The position numbers and the translations under genes were made by a program. From contig CAUWAG010000010.1 of assembly GCA_963556695.1 (NCBI GenBank), forward strand, positions 3,596,001-3,660,000: a stretch of 64,000 bases of DNA, given 5' to 3'. Under the pieces are notes generated by a model. That model saw only the letters and a list, made by a program, of their open reading frames with translations. It had not been told where the DNA came from and ran no database searches. Origin of the DNA: Anthostomella pinea. Taxonomy: Eukaryota; Ascomycota; Sordariomycetes; Xylariales; Xylariaceae. This document shows positions 9,522 to 21,024 of this stretch, piece after piece (positions within the stretch are counted from its first letter, which is position 1; each line of letters begins with the position of its first letter).

Positions 9522-11240
9522 TTGCATCTTTTTTTTCACAAAGCACACTATTTGAATCCTTATCCACTGCTGAATCTCATGATGTCATTTTACGACCGTC
9601 AAATAAAAGCTGAAGCCGCCATTTTGGCCATCCAACGCGGAGCTCCAGTCCGCTCGTCAGCCCTCGAATGGCAAATCAGTCGCTCGTACATCAACCGACG
9701 AATCTCTGGCACCCAAACGCGGAATGAGACCAGCGCTCTCCAACAGGCTCTCTCACCGTATCTCGAATATAAGCTGGCAAGCTGGGCCCTGGGGTAAGCA
9801 CGGCTAGGGTATTCTCTGGCGGTCTCTAAGTTCCGTCTCATGGCCCAGCGGATGCTCCATGCCACCGGGGATGCTCGAGAATTAGGGAAAAATTGGGCAT
9901 CCAAGTTCCTGTCTCGAAACCCAGAAGTCAAGATAATGAAGTCTCGTGTTATTAACTACAACCGAGTGAATGGTGCTATAGCGGCAAATATCAACATTTT
10001 TTTCGATCGGTGTGACGCCCCTGACGTGGTTAACCTCATGCCAGCACGCTGGTATAACGTCGACGAAATGGGAATCGCCCAGGGGGTTGGGGACTCCCAT
10101 TGGGTGGTCTCCGAGGCCTCCGGCAACGTGGCTATGAAGAAAGGGGTCAAGAAGAGTGAATGGATAACTGCCCTAAAGTGTGTGAGCGGATCTGGTGAGA
10201 CCTTGCCGCCGCTGGTGATTCTTAAGGGGATTAATGTACAAGCCCAGTGATTTAGCAACCAAAATGAGGACAAATTCACCAACTGGAGGTTTATTATGTC
10301 GCCCAAAGGATGGACCTCGAATCCCATTGCGTTAGAATGGCTTCAACGTATCTTTATTCCTCACATTTAGGAGGTCCACGGCAACACATGGGTGGTTTTG
10401 GTGTGTGATGGCCACGACTCCCACACGAATAACGAGTTCCTAGCCACCTGCTTAAGAAACAAAGTATGGTTGATCTTTTATGAACCTTACTGCTCCCATG
10501 TAGTCCAGGTATTAGATGTGGGAGTCTTCAATTTGGTAAAGAAGAGGTTAAAGACCTTACTCCAGGAGACGCCCAGCGGCCATCTGGGACTCAGGCCATC
10601 TAAGGAGGAGGTTTTGGAGTGCTACGAGCAGGCCCGGAAGGACACAATGACGCTCCTTAACATCAGAATTGCCTGGAAAAAGACTGGGATTGTTCCTCGC
10701 AACAGAGCGGAGGCATTGAAGTCGAAATATGTGATTCTGGAGGACAAGGGGGTGGCCAGGGCACGCCAGAGGGACCCTAAGGCTTCCGAGCGAGCCACAA
10801 CACCAGATTTTCTTGAGATGGTAGCTAAAACCATTATCACAACACCCTCTGGAAGCCAGGCTTTGCAGGAGAGTACTCGAAAGCTCGAAAGAAAGGACCC
10901 TTCCTTTGGGGGGCCCTCTGAGCGCTTGTTGGTGCGGAAGGCTGGCAAGGCCATGGATGTTCAGGCTGCTACCATTACAAATCTACGGGCCAAATGTGAG
11001 CTGCTTGAGGCTCAAGTGGCTAAAAAGGCTAATACCACTCGAAAAGCAGTCAAACCAACACCAGGGGAACGATTCGTCACAATGGCTAACATAAGGGAGG
11101 CCAAAATGGAGCTGAGGAACAGGAGGGTCTATAGGGACTCCGCTGCAGGCGAAGAGGTCCCACAAGAGGTCCCTGGTGAAGATTTAGGGTCGGAATCGGA
11201 TTCTGGGAGCTGTATTATGGTTAGAACACCACGACCTTAG
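9522..11240 (+). pseudogene. Fot1/pogo DDE transposase with three in-frame stops
   Basis: A single frame of 573 codons closed only by TAA 9795-9797, TGA 10248-10250 and TAG 10368-10370; there is no indel. An N-terminal helix-turn-helix region (SALEWQISRSYINRRI) precedes a CENP-B-type DNA-binding stretch (ELGKNWASKFLSRNPEV). The catalytic core shows YNVDEMG (first Asp), LVCDGHDSH (second Asp) and VVQVLDVGVF (third Asp), the DDD triad of this family. The tail is a charged coiled-coil (VQAATITNLRAKCELLEAQV). All three stops can be explained by one C-to-T change at CpA on one strand or the other (CAA, TGG, CAG ancestors). The copy cannot make full-length transposase, but its ends are intact so it might be cross-mobilised. 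Confidence 0.9.
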
Positions 11241-11303
11241 TGTATTTAGCAACTGTGGTGGTTGTAGATGGCTTCATCTGAATGAGAGTGGTGTGGTGTG
11301 GAG

Positions 11304-11343
11304 TGGTCCGTGGGGGGGTGGTCCGCAGGGGGGGGTGAGATGT
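11304..11343 (-). repeat. right terminal inverted repeat of the Fot1/pogo element
   Basis: Partner of 9408-9447; element ends at 11343 followed by TA. Confidence 0.9.
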
Positions 11344-12325
11344 TAGACCAGTGTAATATCTTCAGGTTGCGACTGAACTTCAGGATCTCGCAGATGCAGG
11401 TGGGCGAGGTCCGACTGAAGCTCAAACGAAGGTCGACGAGACATTCCATGGCAGCGGTCGGCTTGTTCCAGACGCCATTGTCGCCATAGATCTCCACCTT
11501 CTTGGTTTGTCCGATGCCAAACATTGGGATCTGGGCAGCATTGATTCCGATGCCGTAGCTTTGGTTCCAGTCCATCTCTGCATATTCATGCTGTCGGTCC
11601 GGTGAGCGTTGGAGTCGGATTAAGGCGAGGCGTGTGAGGATGCGACGGAGGGCATGTGTGCAGGTAGGATCACCAAAGCGCATGGTGTTCGCCAGGCGCG
11701 AATCGAGGACAGGGTGTTCATCGTCGCTGTCTGCCTCATCCAGTGGAAAGTCGATCTCTGGTACATACATGAGGAAGTCGACAAGTCCGCCCGAGAGGAC
11801 CAGTATCATGGCAGTCACCCGCTGTAGATAGCAGTCATGTCCCACGGTGAGTGTATCGATGTCGGCAAGGTCCAGATCATCTAGAAACTTTGTTTCTAGT
11901 GGGTTGACATCCGCATTGTTGAAGGAGGGGGTTGCAGAGTTCCATGCTTTCAGTCTGTCAGCGTGAGACTGGACCTCGCAATCCCATTCGGTTTCGATGT
12001 TCTCTTGGATAGGCTGGTCATGAAAGACGAGATCAGTGAGACAGGCGAAGTGTCGCACAGACGAGCGAAGGGCCCGGTTGCCTAGAAGAGTCCGGTAGAG
12101 GCGGAGAAGCTCCAACGGCTGGTTGACGATGACGTTGCGGTGAAGGCTCGGTTGTGCAACGCGGCGCCACAACCGAGACGTACATAGGCTGTACAGAGTT
12201 GCGTAGCTTTGACCGTAATCATAGAGCATGTCAGCCGTGTTTCCGTCAGTGGGGATGGGTTCAGGAATGAGCGGCTCCAGGATCATGTCGAGCACCTCCT
12301 GCGACAGCGAAGGGAACGACGCCAT

Positions 12326-13499
12326 TGAGGTAAGAAGTGATGAAGAAGTTCGGCGATTATATAGGGGCAAGGAGATTGACGCAGATGAATGCAACGAAGT
12401 GTCGTGTATTCGGAGCGAATGCATCAGTGATCGGATGTGAAGTGCTTGCGGCGAGGGTACCTCGCAGCTAGGTGCAGGAAGAAAAAGGGTGGAATTTTTT
12501 TTGCCGGTCATGGTATGGTGTTTGTGGGTTAAATATTGAAGCCTGAGGTACAGGTAACAAACCCGTGACAACTTTGAACACTGCCGGCCAACCAGCCAAA
12601 CCTCAAGCTGCCATTGCACCAGCAACGGAGTGACATTGGCCTGGCAGGTAAGTGAAGGAAAACCGTCCATCAAACACGTTTGATACACCTAATAACCTTG
12701 ATTTCCCTTTTATAACCAGATAGCCTGATGGCCTTTGGTCTTTGCACATTTTAAAAACCTACTAAACGCCTACCCGGTAACCACCGCAAACAAAGAAGAC
12801 CAGCGTCAGGGGCTTGTCACTGAATCTTAAGTATTAACACCGACCCTAGATCTCGTAAGGTTTAGCAGGAACCGAAGGACCGCCATATCCTGCAGTAATT
12901 CCAGACTGTGCTCGTAAAAATCAATGCTAACGATGACTCAGGTTATTGTGTCTATAGCATGCATATACTGCATCAGCCAGCTAAGGACGAAAAAAAAACG
13001 TCTAAATGGGTTACCTCGTACTGTGATTGTCTGTTTTAACGTCGGCTAGTATAACGTCGAGTTGCTATACATTCAAAGCCCCTATCTTAGCCTCTGGTCA
13101 TACTCGGTCTGGCGTTCAGATTGTCGGCCACAATGCAAATCGCATTGTCGTACCCCCCATTATGGGAATGCTTAAGGGGAGAGGCCAGGTAATAGTTCTA
13201 ATCGACCATTTATCGTTTTTCCCCCTGGTAAATGAAGGGCTCAGAACAACCAGGACACGTGAATGGGAGATATCATGCCACTTGGAAAGGTGACATAGCT
13301 TCTCAACACCTCAGTCAAGATATAAGGCCATATGTTTTCCCTCTCCCCCTTCCCTCTTCCCTCAAACATTTCCATATCCTCATCCCAGAAGTTTCTCGCT
13401 CTCTCCCTGGCATCTCAGCACGTCCGACTCTATTGCTCAGCCCTCTCAGTCACGACTCCTGATACCGTACCGAATCGCCCAGCATACTCATCAGCCAAG
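12326..13499. other. divergent intergenic region
   Basis: Carries the upstream sequences of the F-box gene (-) and of the BIM1-like gene (+). A pyrimidine-rich tract at ~13336-13375 and ATATAAG at ~13319 precede the latter, as is common in fungal promoters. No gene seen. Confidence 0.5.
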
Positions 13500-14558
13500 A
13501 TGCACGCCAACGCTCTCCTTTCCACCCTGGCCCTTGCGGCTTCCGCCTCGGCGACTTTCAACCTTGTTGCTCCGCGAGCAGCTGGCACCAACACCTCGCG
13601 GAGAGCACGTCGCCCTGCGGCCGCGTCTTCGCTGTAAAGGAGGATTCGATCTTCACGGACTGGCCGACCGGAGGCCACGACGTCAAGATGACCAAGAGTG
13701 AGTGGCATCCAAACCTCTCTCATTCTCCTCATCTTCCAACAAGGTAAATGTAGCTGACTTGAGATGTTGCAGTCTCCGCCGATAGCCCGTCCATCTTCCG
13801 CTTCAAGGTGGCCCTGCTGAGCAACGCAACCAACTTCGTCGAGCTGTACAGGGAGTCCGTGACCCAGGGCAAGGTCGACCTGTGCTTGTCCCAAATCCCC
13901 GGCAAGACGGAGGCCGAGTGGATTGGCCAGAAGGCCATCTTCCAGCTGTCGCAGTATATCGGCAACGGGGTGTACAACTACCAGGTAAGTTTCCTAAGCT
14001 ATCTCCTGCTCAGGGAACCCTCGGGTGGCTCGAGTCGATATAGCTGACAGTTGATGAATCACACAGTGCGCCGCTATCCGCTTTGTCGAGGGCGAGCAGG
14101 CACCGTCGGACTGCCATCCCGAGACAGCCCCTGTATCGACGACGAGCACCTCCCTGACCCGCCATAGCGGGGTGCCGAAGTTCACGCACCGACACTGGTC
14201 CAACGGCACTAGCAGCACGACCAGAGACGCCATGCCGACTGCTGGCACGGGGATCGCGGTTGCGCCCGGTAGCGGTGGCGCCTTGGTGAATGCTTCTCAG
14301 GGTACTGGAGTCGCCGTTGCACCCGGTAGTGGTGGCGTCAGGGTGACTGGTGCTCATGGATCTGGAGTCGCCTTGTCGACTGGCTCTGGTATGCTCTCGC
14401 CGTCTGGGGACAGCAAGTCTAGCCCGAGTGCCAGCGCCAGTACGAGTGCGTTTACTACCTTCGAGCCTGTTATTGCTGCTGCGAGTCGGGCTGAGTTGGT
14501 TGGGTATGCTTCGGTGACCGCCGCGATGGCTGTCGTGCTGGGTTTGCTCTTCATGTAA
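13500..14558 (+). pseudogene. BIM1-like (X325/LPMO-like) GPI-anchored protein gene, 3 exons, one-base frameshift
   Basis: Exons 13500-13697, 13773-13984, 14067-14558. The start gives a clear signal peptide (MHANALLSTLALAASASA). Exon 1 begins in one frame (TFNLVAPRAAGTNTS) but the conserved continuation CGRVFAVKEDSIFTDW lies in the next frame; one missing base near 13597 (TCGCGG for an expected TCGGCGG) would restore a 300-aa protein. Exon 2-3 carry DSPSIFRFKVALLSN, VDLCLSQIPG and GVYNYQCAAIRF, the family signature before a Cys-rich end, then a Ser/Gly/Ala spacer with three ~17-residue repeats (VAPGSGG) and a hydrophobic GPI-addition tail. BIM1-like proteins bind Cu(II) at the cell surface through the mature N-terminal His; here the predicted mature N-terminus is Thr, so metal binding of the classic kind is doubtful. 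The frameshift could be a sequencing error. Confidence 0.75.
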
Positions 14559-15132
14559 ATAGGGGCGTTGATCGGGTCTTGAGATGTCACGCAGACTGCC
14601 AAGTGATTGTTAGTGAGAGATAGTTATCACCAGACCATCAGCCAGCGAAGAGGTTCCAAAAGCCATGATGTCTCGGCTTGCCAGTCTAAGATCGTCAGGC
14701 GCAGGCTTTCAGTGGTTTACGAGTTGAGAGATGGTTGCAAAAAGTGCTTGGAATCGAGTGTTAATCGTGTTCCCTAGATCTCTTTCACGCATAGGATTTG
14801 TCACAATTCGACTGCTACTGACTCCAGAATGACCTCTGTTGTTATACGTGAAGAGGGAAAGAAACTGAGGGCAAAAACTGAATCGTGGTGACAGCGGTAT
14901 GGACAGCGGTATGGACTGGGTATCGTTGTTTTCTTGTGTATGGTCTATCTACAGTTTGTTGACAGCGAAAACGCTCTAAATGGATGGGGTGGGTCCATGG
15001 GCCCGACACCCCTACTGCCCAATACATACTGCTTACATACAAAGGTGGAATCTGCTCACACGCCCTCTCTAGCTTGGCTTGGAAGGCTGTATGTGGTCCT
15101 GGAATACTCTGACAGTCTCAGGCGGTCTTTAC
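14559..15132. other. intergenic
   Basis: Region 3' of the BIM1-like gene. Contains a two-copy GACAGCGGTATG duplication near 14891. No gene seen. Confidence 0.45.
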
Positions 15133-15148
15133 TACATCAAGACTGGTG

Positions 15149-15432
15149 CAGCCTGTTTACATACATAGGGGAGAGGAGCACCGAATGGGCAAAATTCGTG
15201 GAGAAGAGCAAGTTCTTTTCAACAATCTGTCCCCGATAGATAGCTGTTCTTGAAGGACCAGATGGATGACCCCAAGGTCATACCGCCGCAACAACGGGGA
15301 TGGGCCCGTGAGCGGGACTGACTGTACTTATTATCTTGAGACCTCCACAACCCTGCGATGCAGAGGCTCTGGGAGGCGTGGTTTGCACTACTGAGGAGCA
15401 ACCCCCCACGTTAAATACAAAACAAACAAACA
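15149..15432 (+). mobile_element. 5'-truncated Tad1-like LINE copy (3' end of the LINE1 family)
   Basis: Flanked by a perfect 16-bp target-site duplication TACATCAAGACTGGTG (15133-15148 and 15433-15448). It begins within the last codons of ORF2 (STEWAKFVEKSKFF, stop near 15239) and continues through the 3' UTR to a CAAA-rich tail, closely matching the reverse complement of 29052-29340. Extreme 5' truncation with long duplications is the typical outcome of target-primed reverse transcription. Confidence 0.92.
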
Positions 15433-15687
15433 TACATCAAGACTGGTGGTGTTGTTCGCAGATCGCCTCCTTGTACACGAGTATACTCGGGCTAGCACCT
15501 CCGCGTGCAGGCAGCAGTGAACTTTTGATTCACGAGGGATGTGTCACGTAGCAAAATGTATGGTCGATTCTCCTCTGTATTGATCTTGGTTCTTCGGAGG
15601 ATTCCGCGGTGCATGATTCTCCTCCTAGATATCCCTGTGTTGTGGGTCACTCCTTATCCTGTTATCACACGTGATACCCCTTGGCAC

Positions 15688-17872
15688 CTACTGCCGTTCA
15701 ACAGGATGGTTCCAGGCCGCTCCAACCCTCACACCAGCCTCATCGACTGGCCAAGCCTTGGCGCCAACCTCGCCCTCGCTCTCGATGATATAACCTTTCT
15801 CGCACTTAGTGAAGTGCACACGCCGCTGCTGCGTTTCGTAGAAGTGGTCGTATTCTTCGTCGAGTGCATCATGTAGATCGCGCACATTGCCTTCCGGATG
15901 TAGCACCTCCCACGGGTGGGTGCACTCGCGGCCTTTGCAGGTCTTCAGGACCATCAGCAGACTGTCGAGGCGTGAGATTATGTGCTTGAGGGTCGACGGT
16001 GCAGCGGTGGTGTTGTTGTTGGTGGTATGAGCTGTTGAACCGCTTGTGCTGGGGAATATCTCTTCCGTCAAATCTTCGTCGGTATGCTCACCGCCGTGAC
16101 GGCTTGCTGGCCTGAATTCAAAAGCACTAGAGTGCTCATGAGCATACAGGTTCTTCATTTCATATGGGTCCATCTATGAGCCGCAGTCAGTTGCACTGAC
16201 CAAGGCCCAGAAAGCAACGGGGGCATTACCATCAAGTCGTATAGTTCATGTTCGTTATTGCACCACACAGTGTACAGAAAGCTGTAATGCTCACCGATGA
16301 TCCGCAGGGCTTTGTAGGTATGGTTCTGGTACACCACGGTCCCGTACTTGCCCTCAGACATAATGATACCCCACCTAAAAGCGATGGGTGTAAGGGTTAG
16401 CGGATTTCTCACAGGGTGTTGGGGGGTTATGGTGTCTCGGACGGCCTTCAAGGGTTCTACCCATCCGTATACGTACATCTCGACGTTAATGTGTTCTGGG
16501 CGGACCATCCCAGCCTCTAAGATGTCGGATGATGCCAACGGGATGGCAGCACCATCGAAGTCACTTCTCAGTTCTGCACCAGCAAGCTTCAACAATGTCG
16601 GCGCCAGATCAGTATGCGTAGTGACTACATCCGTCACCATACCCTCCGCAATGCCCGGTCCACGGACAATGAGTGGGATATTGATGTCTTCCTCGAAAGC
16701 GCTCTGCTTGCCCGGCTGAAAGCGATGCTGCCCAATGTGGTAGCCATTATCAGTGGTGTAAAATATGTAGGTCTGATCCAGGACGCCTGCATCTTCGAGA
16801 CGGGATATGACGCCTTCAATCATCTCATCCAGTGGCTGCAGTGACCTCAATCTGTTGCGGTAGAAGCCATCGTTGAAGTCAATGTTGGTCTGGTTCTGCT
16901 TTGGAAGATGTGAGATCCAGGAGACGCTGTTGGGCTTGTAAATGTTAGCGTCCAAATATCAAGCAGTACGGCCTGACCTCATGACATACCTCGTCAGGGT
17001 TGAAGTGTTCTGTTCGTGGGACAATAATGTCATTGAACAGGTGCTCATGCCTCTTGGCCGGCACAGGTGGCGACATAGTCGCAGAATTCTCGGTCCAGTT
17101 GCCATTGACCTTCTCATGATGTCGTACGTTGCAGTGTGGAGCGACGGGAGCTATACCAAGAAAGAAAGGTTTGCTGTCACGATCGGCTAACGCATCATCC
17201 AAGAAACCGTAGGACTTATCCGCGACCACATCTGTAGAGTACTGGCCCTCGTAACTTATAGGAGGATCATGGTTCCGCTGAAACGTTGCGTTGAGATACT
17301 CGTACGTATGCGGGTCTAGTAGGAAATCGGAGCCGGTCCAGCCAGCCGCATGTGGCGAGTCGTAGTTGTCGACTCTCTGAGCATTGAAGAGCTTGCCGAT
17401 GTAGTAGGTGTTGTAGCCTGCTTCTTGTAGCCAGAGAGGCAGATAGGCTGCATTGAAGCCTTGGCTTATGAACTTGGGATAACCACCTGCTCGAACGTAA
17501 GCGCTTGCTGACAGGCTGTATGAGGAACCCTCAGATCTAAGACGAACCATAGGGAGGATTCACATCCGTGACATTAGTATTGTGAGCAGCCCTGCCTGTC
17601 CACAAACTGACACGAGACGGACAGCACAGCGCATTCGTGCAATAGTGGCGCGAAAAGGTTGTACCTCGGTCTGTTAGATGCTTCTTCAGGTGTGGCATGT
17701 ACGAAAGAGAATCCATATGAAGATCTTGGTCGTCGCTCATTATGAAGACAATGTTCGGTCTCTTGCCTATAGTCAATGGCTGCTGCTGCTGACCACCATC
17801 TGCGGCCCAAGTGGTCCCCCATAAGGCGGCGCTCAAGGCCAGAAGCCAACATGATGGCCATGACGAAGCCAT
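15688..17872 (-). CDS. secreted sulfatase (arylsulfatase family), 5 exons
   Basis: Exons on the minus strand: 17872-17548, 17486-16990, 16934-16477, 16374-16230, 16173-15688; 1911 nt, 636 aa, all junctions in phase. The N-terminus is a signal peptide (ending near TWA-A). Sulfatase marks: NIVFIMSDDQD (metal Asp pair), NALCCPSRVSLWTGR containing the C-x-P-S-R formylglycine site, the GKLFN block, KPFFLGIAPVAPHC, and TTDNGYHIGQH. The junction HINVEM/WGIIMSEGK removes a 102-bp intron whose readthrough would insert 34 residues. The C-terminal third carries KALRIIG, VWCNNEHELYDL and DPYEMKNLY, as in fungal arylsulfatases that release inorganic sulfate under sulphur limitation. Several N-x-S/T sites fit secretion. 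A Zn2Cys6 gene is divergently placed 862 bp upstream. Confidence 0.9.
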
Positions 17873-18734
17873 ATCGTGAAACGGAGGGTCTTAGTAGCCA
17901 AGTATAATCGGAGACAACTGCATCTCCGTGTCTTTTCTTCGAAACAACCTGCTTGAAAGGTCGGGTGGATGTCGCCATCGCCATCGCCAGGGGTTGTTAG
18001 CCACTGTGGCTGAAGGTATGGCATCGCCACACATAGATAGCTTTCGCTATAGACTACCCTCTTTTAGCTGAACAATGCTTCTTACATACACCAATCTCTT
18101 CTTTTGAATCGTCAGCTGTCAAGCCCACCCGTAAATACGCCAAAGGCTCTGCTCCGAAAGATAGGGGTCAAGTCATTCCATGTCCTGGAGGACTTTGGTT
18201 TCTCTAGTCTAGAGACTCTAAACTCCTGACAGCGTTCTAGCGTCTGAGTGTCGGGACGTCATAATTCAGAATGGCCAGGGTCACGATGATCGGCCAAGAA
18301 ACTGGCACGCTGATTGGACGAGCCCACACGAGCTGCGTCGCGAGATCCGGCATGGTTTTTAGACAATGACCAAGTGGGTTTGACTAAGCTTCAGCTCCAA
18401 CGAGGAACCAGCCGATCACGAGCTAAGTCGCTGACTCTCAACCTCACCCCGGGATAGCTCGAGCCAAGGTAAGAGGAAACCGGTTGCGATTTCTACCCTT
18501 GGGGCCCGACTACGCTCACCGCTGTCGAGCTTTGCTTTGCCAAGAGCACAGTCATGATATATTGAATCCGGCGCTGCCTTTACCACGACACCATGGGTGC
18601 TGCACTATAAAAACAAGTCTGCACTGCACCCTCGTATCGAAAGCATCCAATAGTTTCGATACCCCTGGCCGGCCGCCAACCCCTTCAAGGACCACACGCA
18701 ACCATCGGAGAATAAACAAACTCCAACATCAAGA
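17873..18734. other. bidirectional promoter region between sulfatase and Zn2Cys6 gene
   Basis: 862 bp separate the two start codons. Apart from a TATA-like element serving the plus-strand gene I see no assignable operator. Confidence 0.55.
18606..18613 (+). promoter_or_regulatory. TATA-like box of the Zn2Cys6 gene
   Basis: TATAAAAA, ~120 bp before the ATG at 18735. Confidence 0.5.
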
Positions 18735-20534
18735 ATGTCTATGGCCCCGGGAAGTGTCTGGGCCCTGCTCGAGCGGAACAGGCCGCCCATCAAGCGACGC
18801 ACCCCACACGTCAAGGCACGAACAGGTTGCACCACATGCAAGAACCGTCGAGTCAAGTGCGACGAGAGAAAGCCACACTGCGCGCGCTGCGAGAAGTCGG
18901 GAAACCAGTGTGCCGGGTACGAGGACCCGAACGACCGTAGGAAGGACACTGTCGTTGTGCCTGCGCTACCCTGCAAGAGGGCGGCAGCAGCAACAGCGCC
19001 CTCGATACTACGCCCAAGACCGCTGCAGATGCGGCGCATGCGGGAGGCGGAAGCTCGCCCCATCGACCTGATGCTCGCGTCGTTCACGCCGTCATATATG
19101 GAGAAGGCCCACGTCCCGTACTTCGACCGGTTCCGTTACCAGATCCTCGGCGATATCTCTGTGTGGTGTGGATCCGACTACTGGAAGCACCACGTCCTGG
19201 GGGAGTTCATGCATGACAGGTGCCTGCAGTACGCGGCCGTCGCCATGGCAGCCATGCTGGAAGCCGTGGAGCACACTCCCGAGACGATGGGCGGCCCACT
19301 GGCCATGAGTCGGCATCGGAAGGCGGCCCTGTATTCCTACACGAAGGCCATATCGCTGATGCGGGAGAGACTGCTCGAGGGCCTCACTGCGCGTAGCGCT
19401 CATCTCTGCCTTACCGTCACCTTCATGTTTGCGGGCATCGAGATTCTTCAGGGAAATGTTGGCGAGGCCGATCAGATCCTGGCGAGCGGTTTGATGATCC
19501 TAGACGACGCACTGGGGAAGAGAGGAAGTGACGGACGCCCCGTACTCGAGATGGACGGTCAACTCAGTCAGGTCAAGCTCGCGTTCGATCGGATGAATAG
19601 TAGGTATAGACGAGCCCCTCCCTCCGATCTGAAGCCTACCATCTAGAGCACGCTTTGCTCTTCTGCTGGACCCAATCTTAGCAATACCTCCTTCGCGGTC
19701 TGAAGTCGACATGCTGACATACACACAGTTGCTTGGGGTTTGTGTCCCTTCTTCCAGGGACACAAGGACGTCTACACGACGATGACGCCGGTCCAGCAAT
19801 TTGAGCTACCAAGTACCGAGACACCCCTAGTCTCGAAACAAGGATTTTGGAATAGCTTCCAGAAAGACGTCGGCTTGTTCATGTTAAACGTCCGGTGTGG
19901 TGTGGTGGTTGGAGAGGATCAGATGCCCGACGTGCTAGCGCAGAGAGCCAAATACCTGGCTCAACTCAGCCAATGGCTGCCGCTGCTGGAACAGACTCTG
20001 GAAATGGAGGGCTCGTCGGCGAAAAGCGGCGTGCTATGGACCATGATGGCTTACAGCTTGACGGCCAAGATATTCATGAGGTGCTTCCTCGATCGATCGG
20101 ACCTCTCCTATGATCGCCACCTCGATGACTTCAAGGAGATCGTGCGCATCTGCCAGAACTTCGTGCCTGAGAAGCAACATTCCCACCTGAGGTTCACCCT
20201 TGACATTGACCTCTTCCCGATCATCTCGTTCACAGTCACCAAGTGTCGGGACCACAAGACGCGGCAGCTCGCCCTCAAAGTCTTCGCCGAGACGACGTAC
20301 CGACAGGCTTTCTGGAACAATCAAGGCCTGTTCAAGGCACTGCGCACACTAGTCGATCTAGAACACAAGGGGAGAGACAGCGATGGATTCATTCCCCCTT
20401 CTTCAAGGTACTACTTCGTGGGCTCCGAGTGGGATTTCGAGCGCCGTCAAATGATGGCCCTCTTCGTCTGCGTAACTTCAGTGCCCACCGAGAACGGGGA
20501 CATGCCCACCATTCGTGTACCAATATCCTTCTGA
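18735..20534 (+). CDS. Zn(II)2Cys6 transcription factor, 2 exons
   Basis: Exons 18735-19599 and 19729-20534 join in phase (1671 nt, 556 aa); the 129-bp intron has a GCTGAC branch site. Residues ~31-61 contain the binuclear cluster C-x2-C-x6-C-x6-C-x2-C-x6-C ([13 protein letters not shown] ... [11 protein letters not shown]), preceded by a basic stretch ([14 protein letters not shown]) and followed by basic residues. The remainder is the helical middle-homology type region ([53 protein letters not shown]) usual in fungal regulators. It should bind DNA in the nucleus; targets are unknown. Divergent placement beside the sulfatase invites a test of co-regulation but does not show it. Codon use is like its neighbours and no lesion is visible. 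Confidence 0.9.
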
Positions 20535-21024
20535 ATATGCTGGCGCCGAGTCGCCGGCAAAGTCATTACCAGGAACCCAGCCCAACAAGAAGGACTGGGT
20601 TGGTACATACAAATCGCAACTCCGTAATCGTTCATCCCTGACAGCCTCACTGCACCCAGAAGAAGTAGGACATGCCCTCGCTATGCAAATAAAAAGTCCT
20701 GCTATCTGCAGCTTGCCAGGATTCCTTATTTGCACCTTGTTTCCACTCCTAGCGGACTAACCATCAGGCTTACGGCTTGCCATTAGATTGAGATTGTCGG
20801 TGCAGTTGTCTGTGCAGTTGTTTGTGTAGCTGGCTGTGTAGTTGCCTGTGTAGCTGTCTATGCAGCTGTCTGTACAGCTGTCTATACAGCTGTCTGTGTC
20901 ATTGTCGGCGTAGTTGTTGGTATAGTTGTGTTAAGATAGGGAGCTGTAATGTAGCTGGCTGGCAGGTGGGTTGTAAAGACAAGGTGTAAATAAGGAGTTT
21001 CAACAAGGTGCATATAGCAGGAGT
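20535..21024. other. convergent intergenic region with a 12-bp minisatellite
   Basis: Lies between the 3' ends of the Zn2Cys6 gene (+) and the 2EXR gene (-). Its only structured content is the 12-bp array listed separately. Confidence 0.5.
20795..20926. repeat. 12-bp tandem repeat, ~11 units
   Basis: Units of the type TGTCTGTGCAGC/T with 1-4 changes each. The 12-bp period keeps a codon frame, but no coding role is evident. Confidence 0.8.

Larger units (their letters stand above)
9408..11343 (+). mobile_element. Fot1/pogo-type DNA transposon, 1936 bp
   Basis: Flanked by TA on both sides (9406-9407 and 11344-11345), the target preference of Tc1-mariner/pogo elements. The ends are 40-bp terminal inverted repeats with three mismatches (9408-9447 and 11304-11343), beginning ACATCTC and containing two copies of a GCGGACCA-type motif separated by a run of C. 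It encodes one transposase on the plus strand and sits within the F-box gene on the opposite strand. Confidence 0.92.
8852..12325 (-). pseudogene. F-box-like/leucine-rich protein gene split by a Fot1/pogo element
   Basis: The gene starts at ATG 12325 and reads to 11344, where the transposon (9408-11343) interrupts it, and resumes at 9405 to stop at 8852. Counting one copy of the TA target site gives 982 + 554 = 1536 nt, exactly 512 codons (511 aa) in one frame: LKILHWS at the right side continues as TSERDTHQEES at the left. The N-terminus (FPSLSQEVLDMILEPL ... LWRRVAQPSLHRNVIV) matches the F-box-like opening of fungal F-box proteins, which dock on Skp1 of SCF ubiquitin ligases; the rest is a leucine-rich helical region with acidic loops, presumably for substrate recognition. 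As it stands translation would run into transposon sequence and stop at 11246 after ~38 foreign-coded residues. No frameshift or nonsense codon is seen in the host parts, so the insertion looks recent. Confidence 0.85.
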
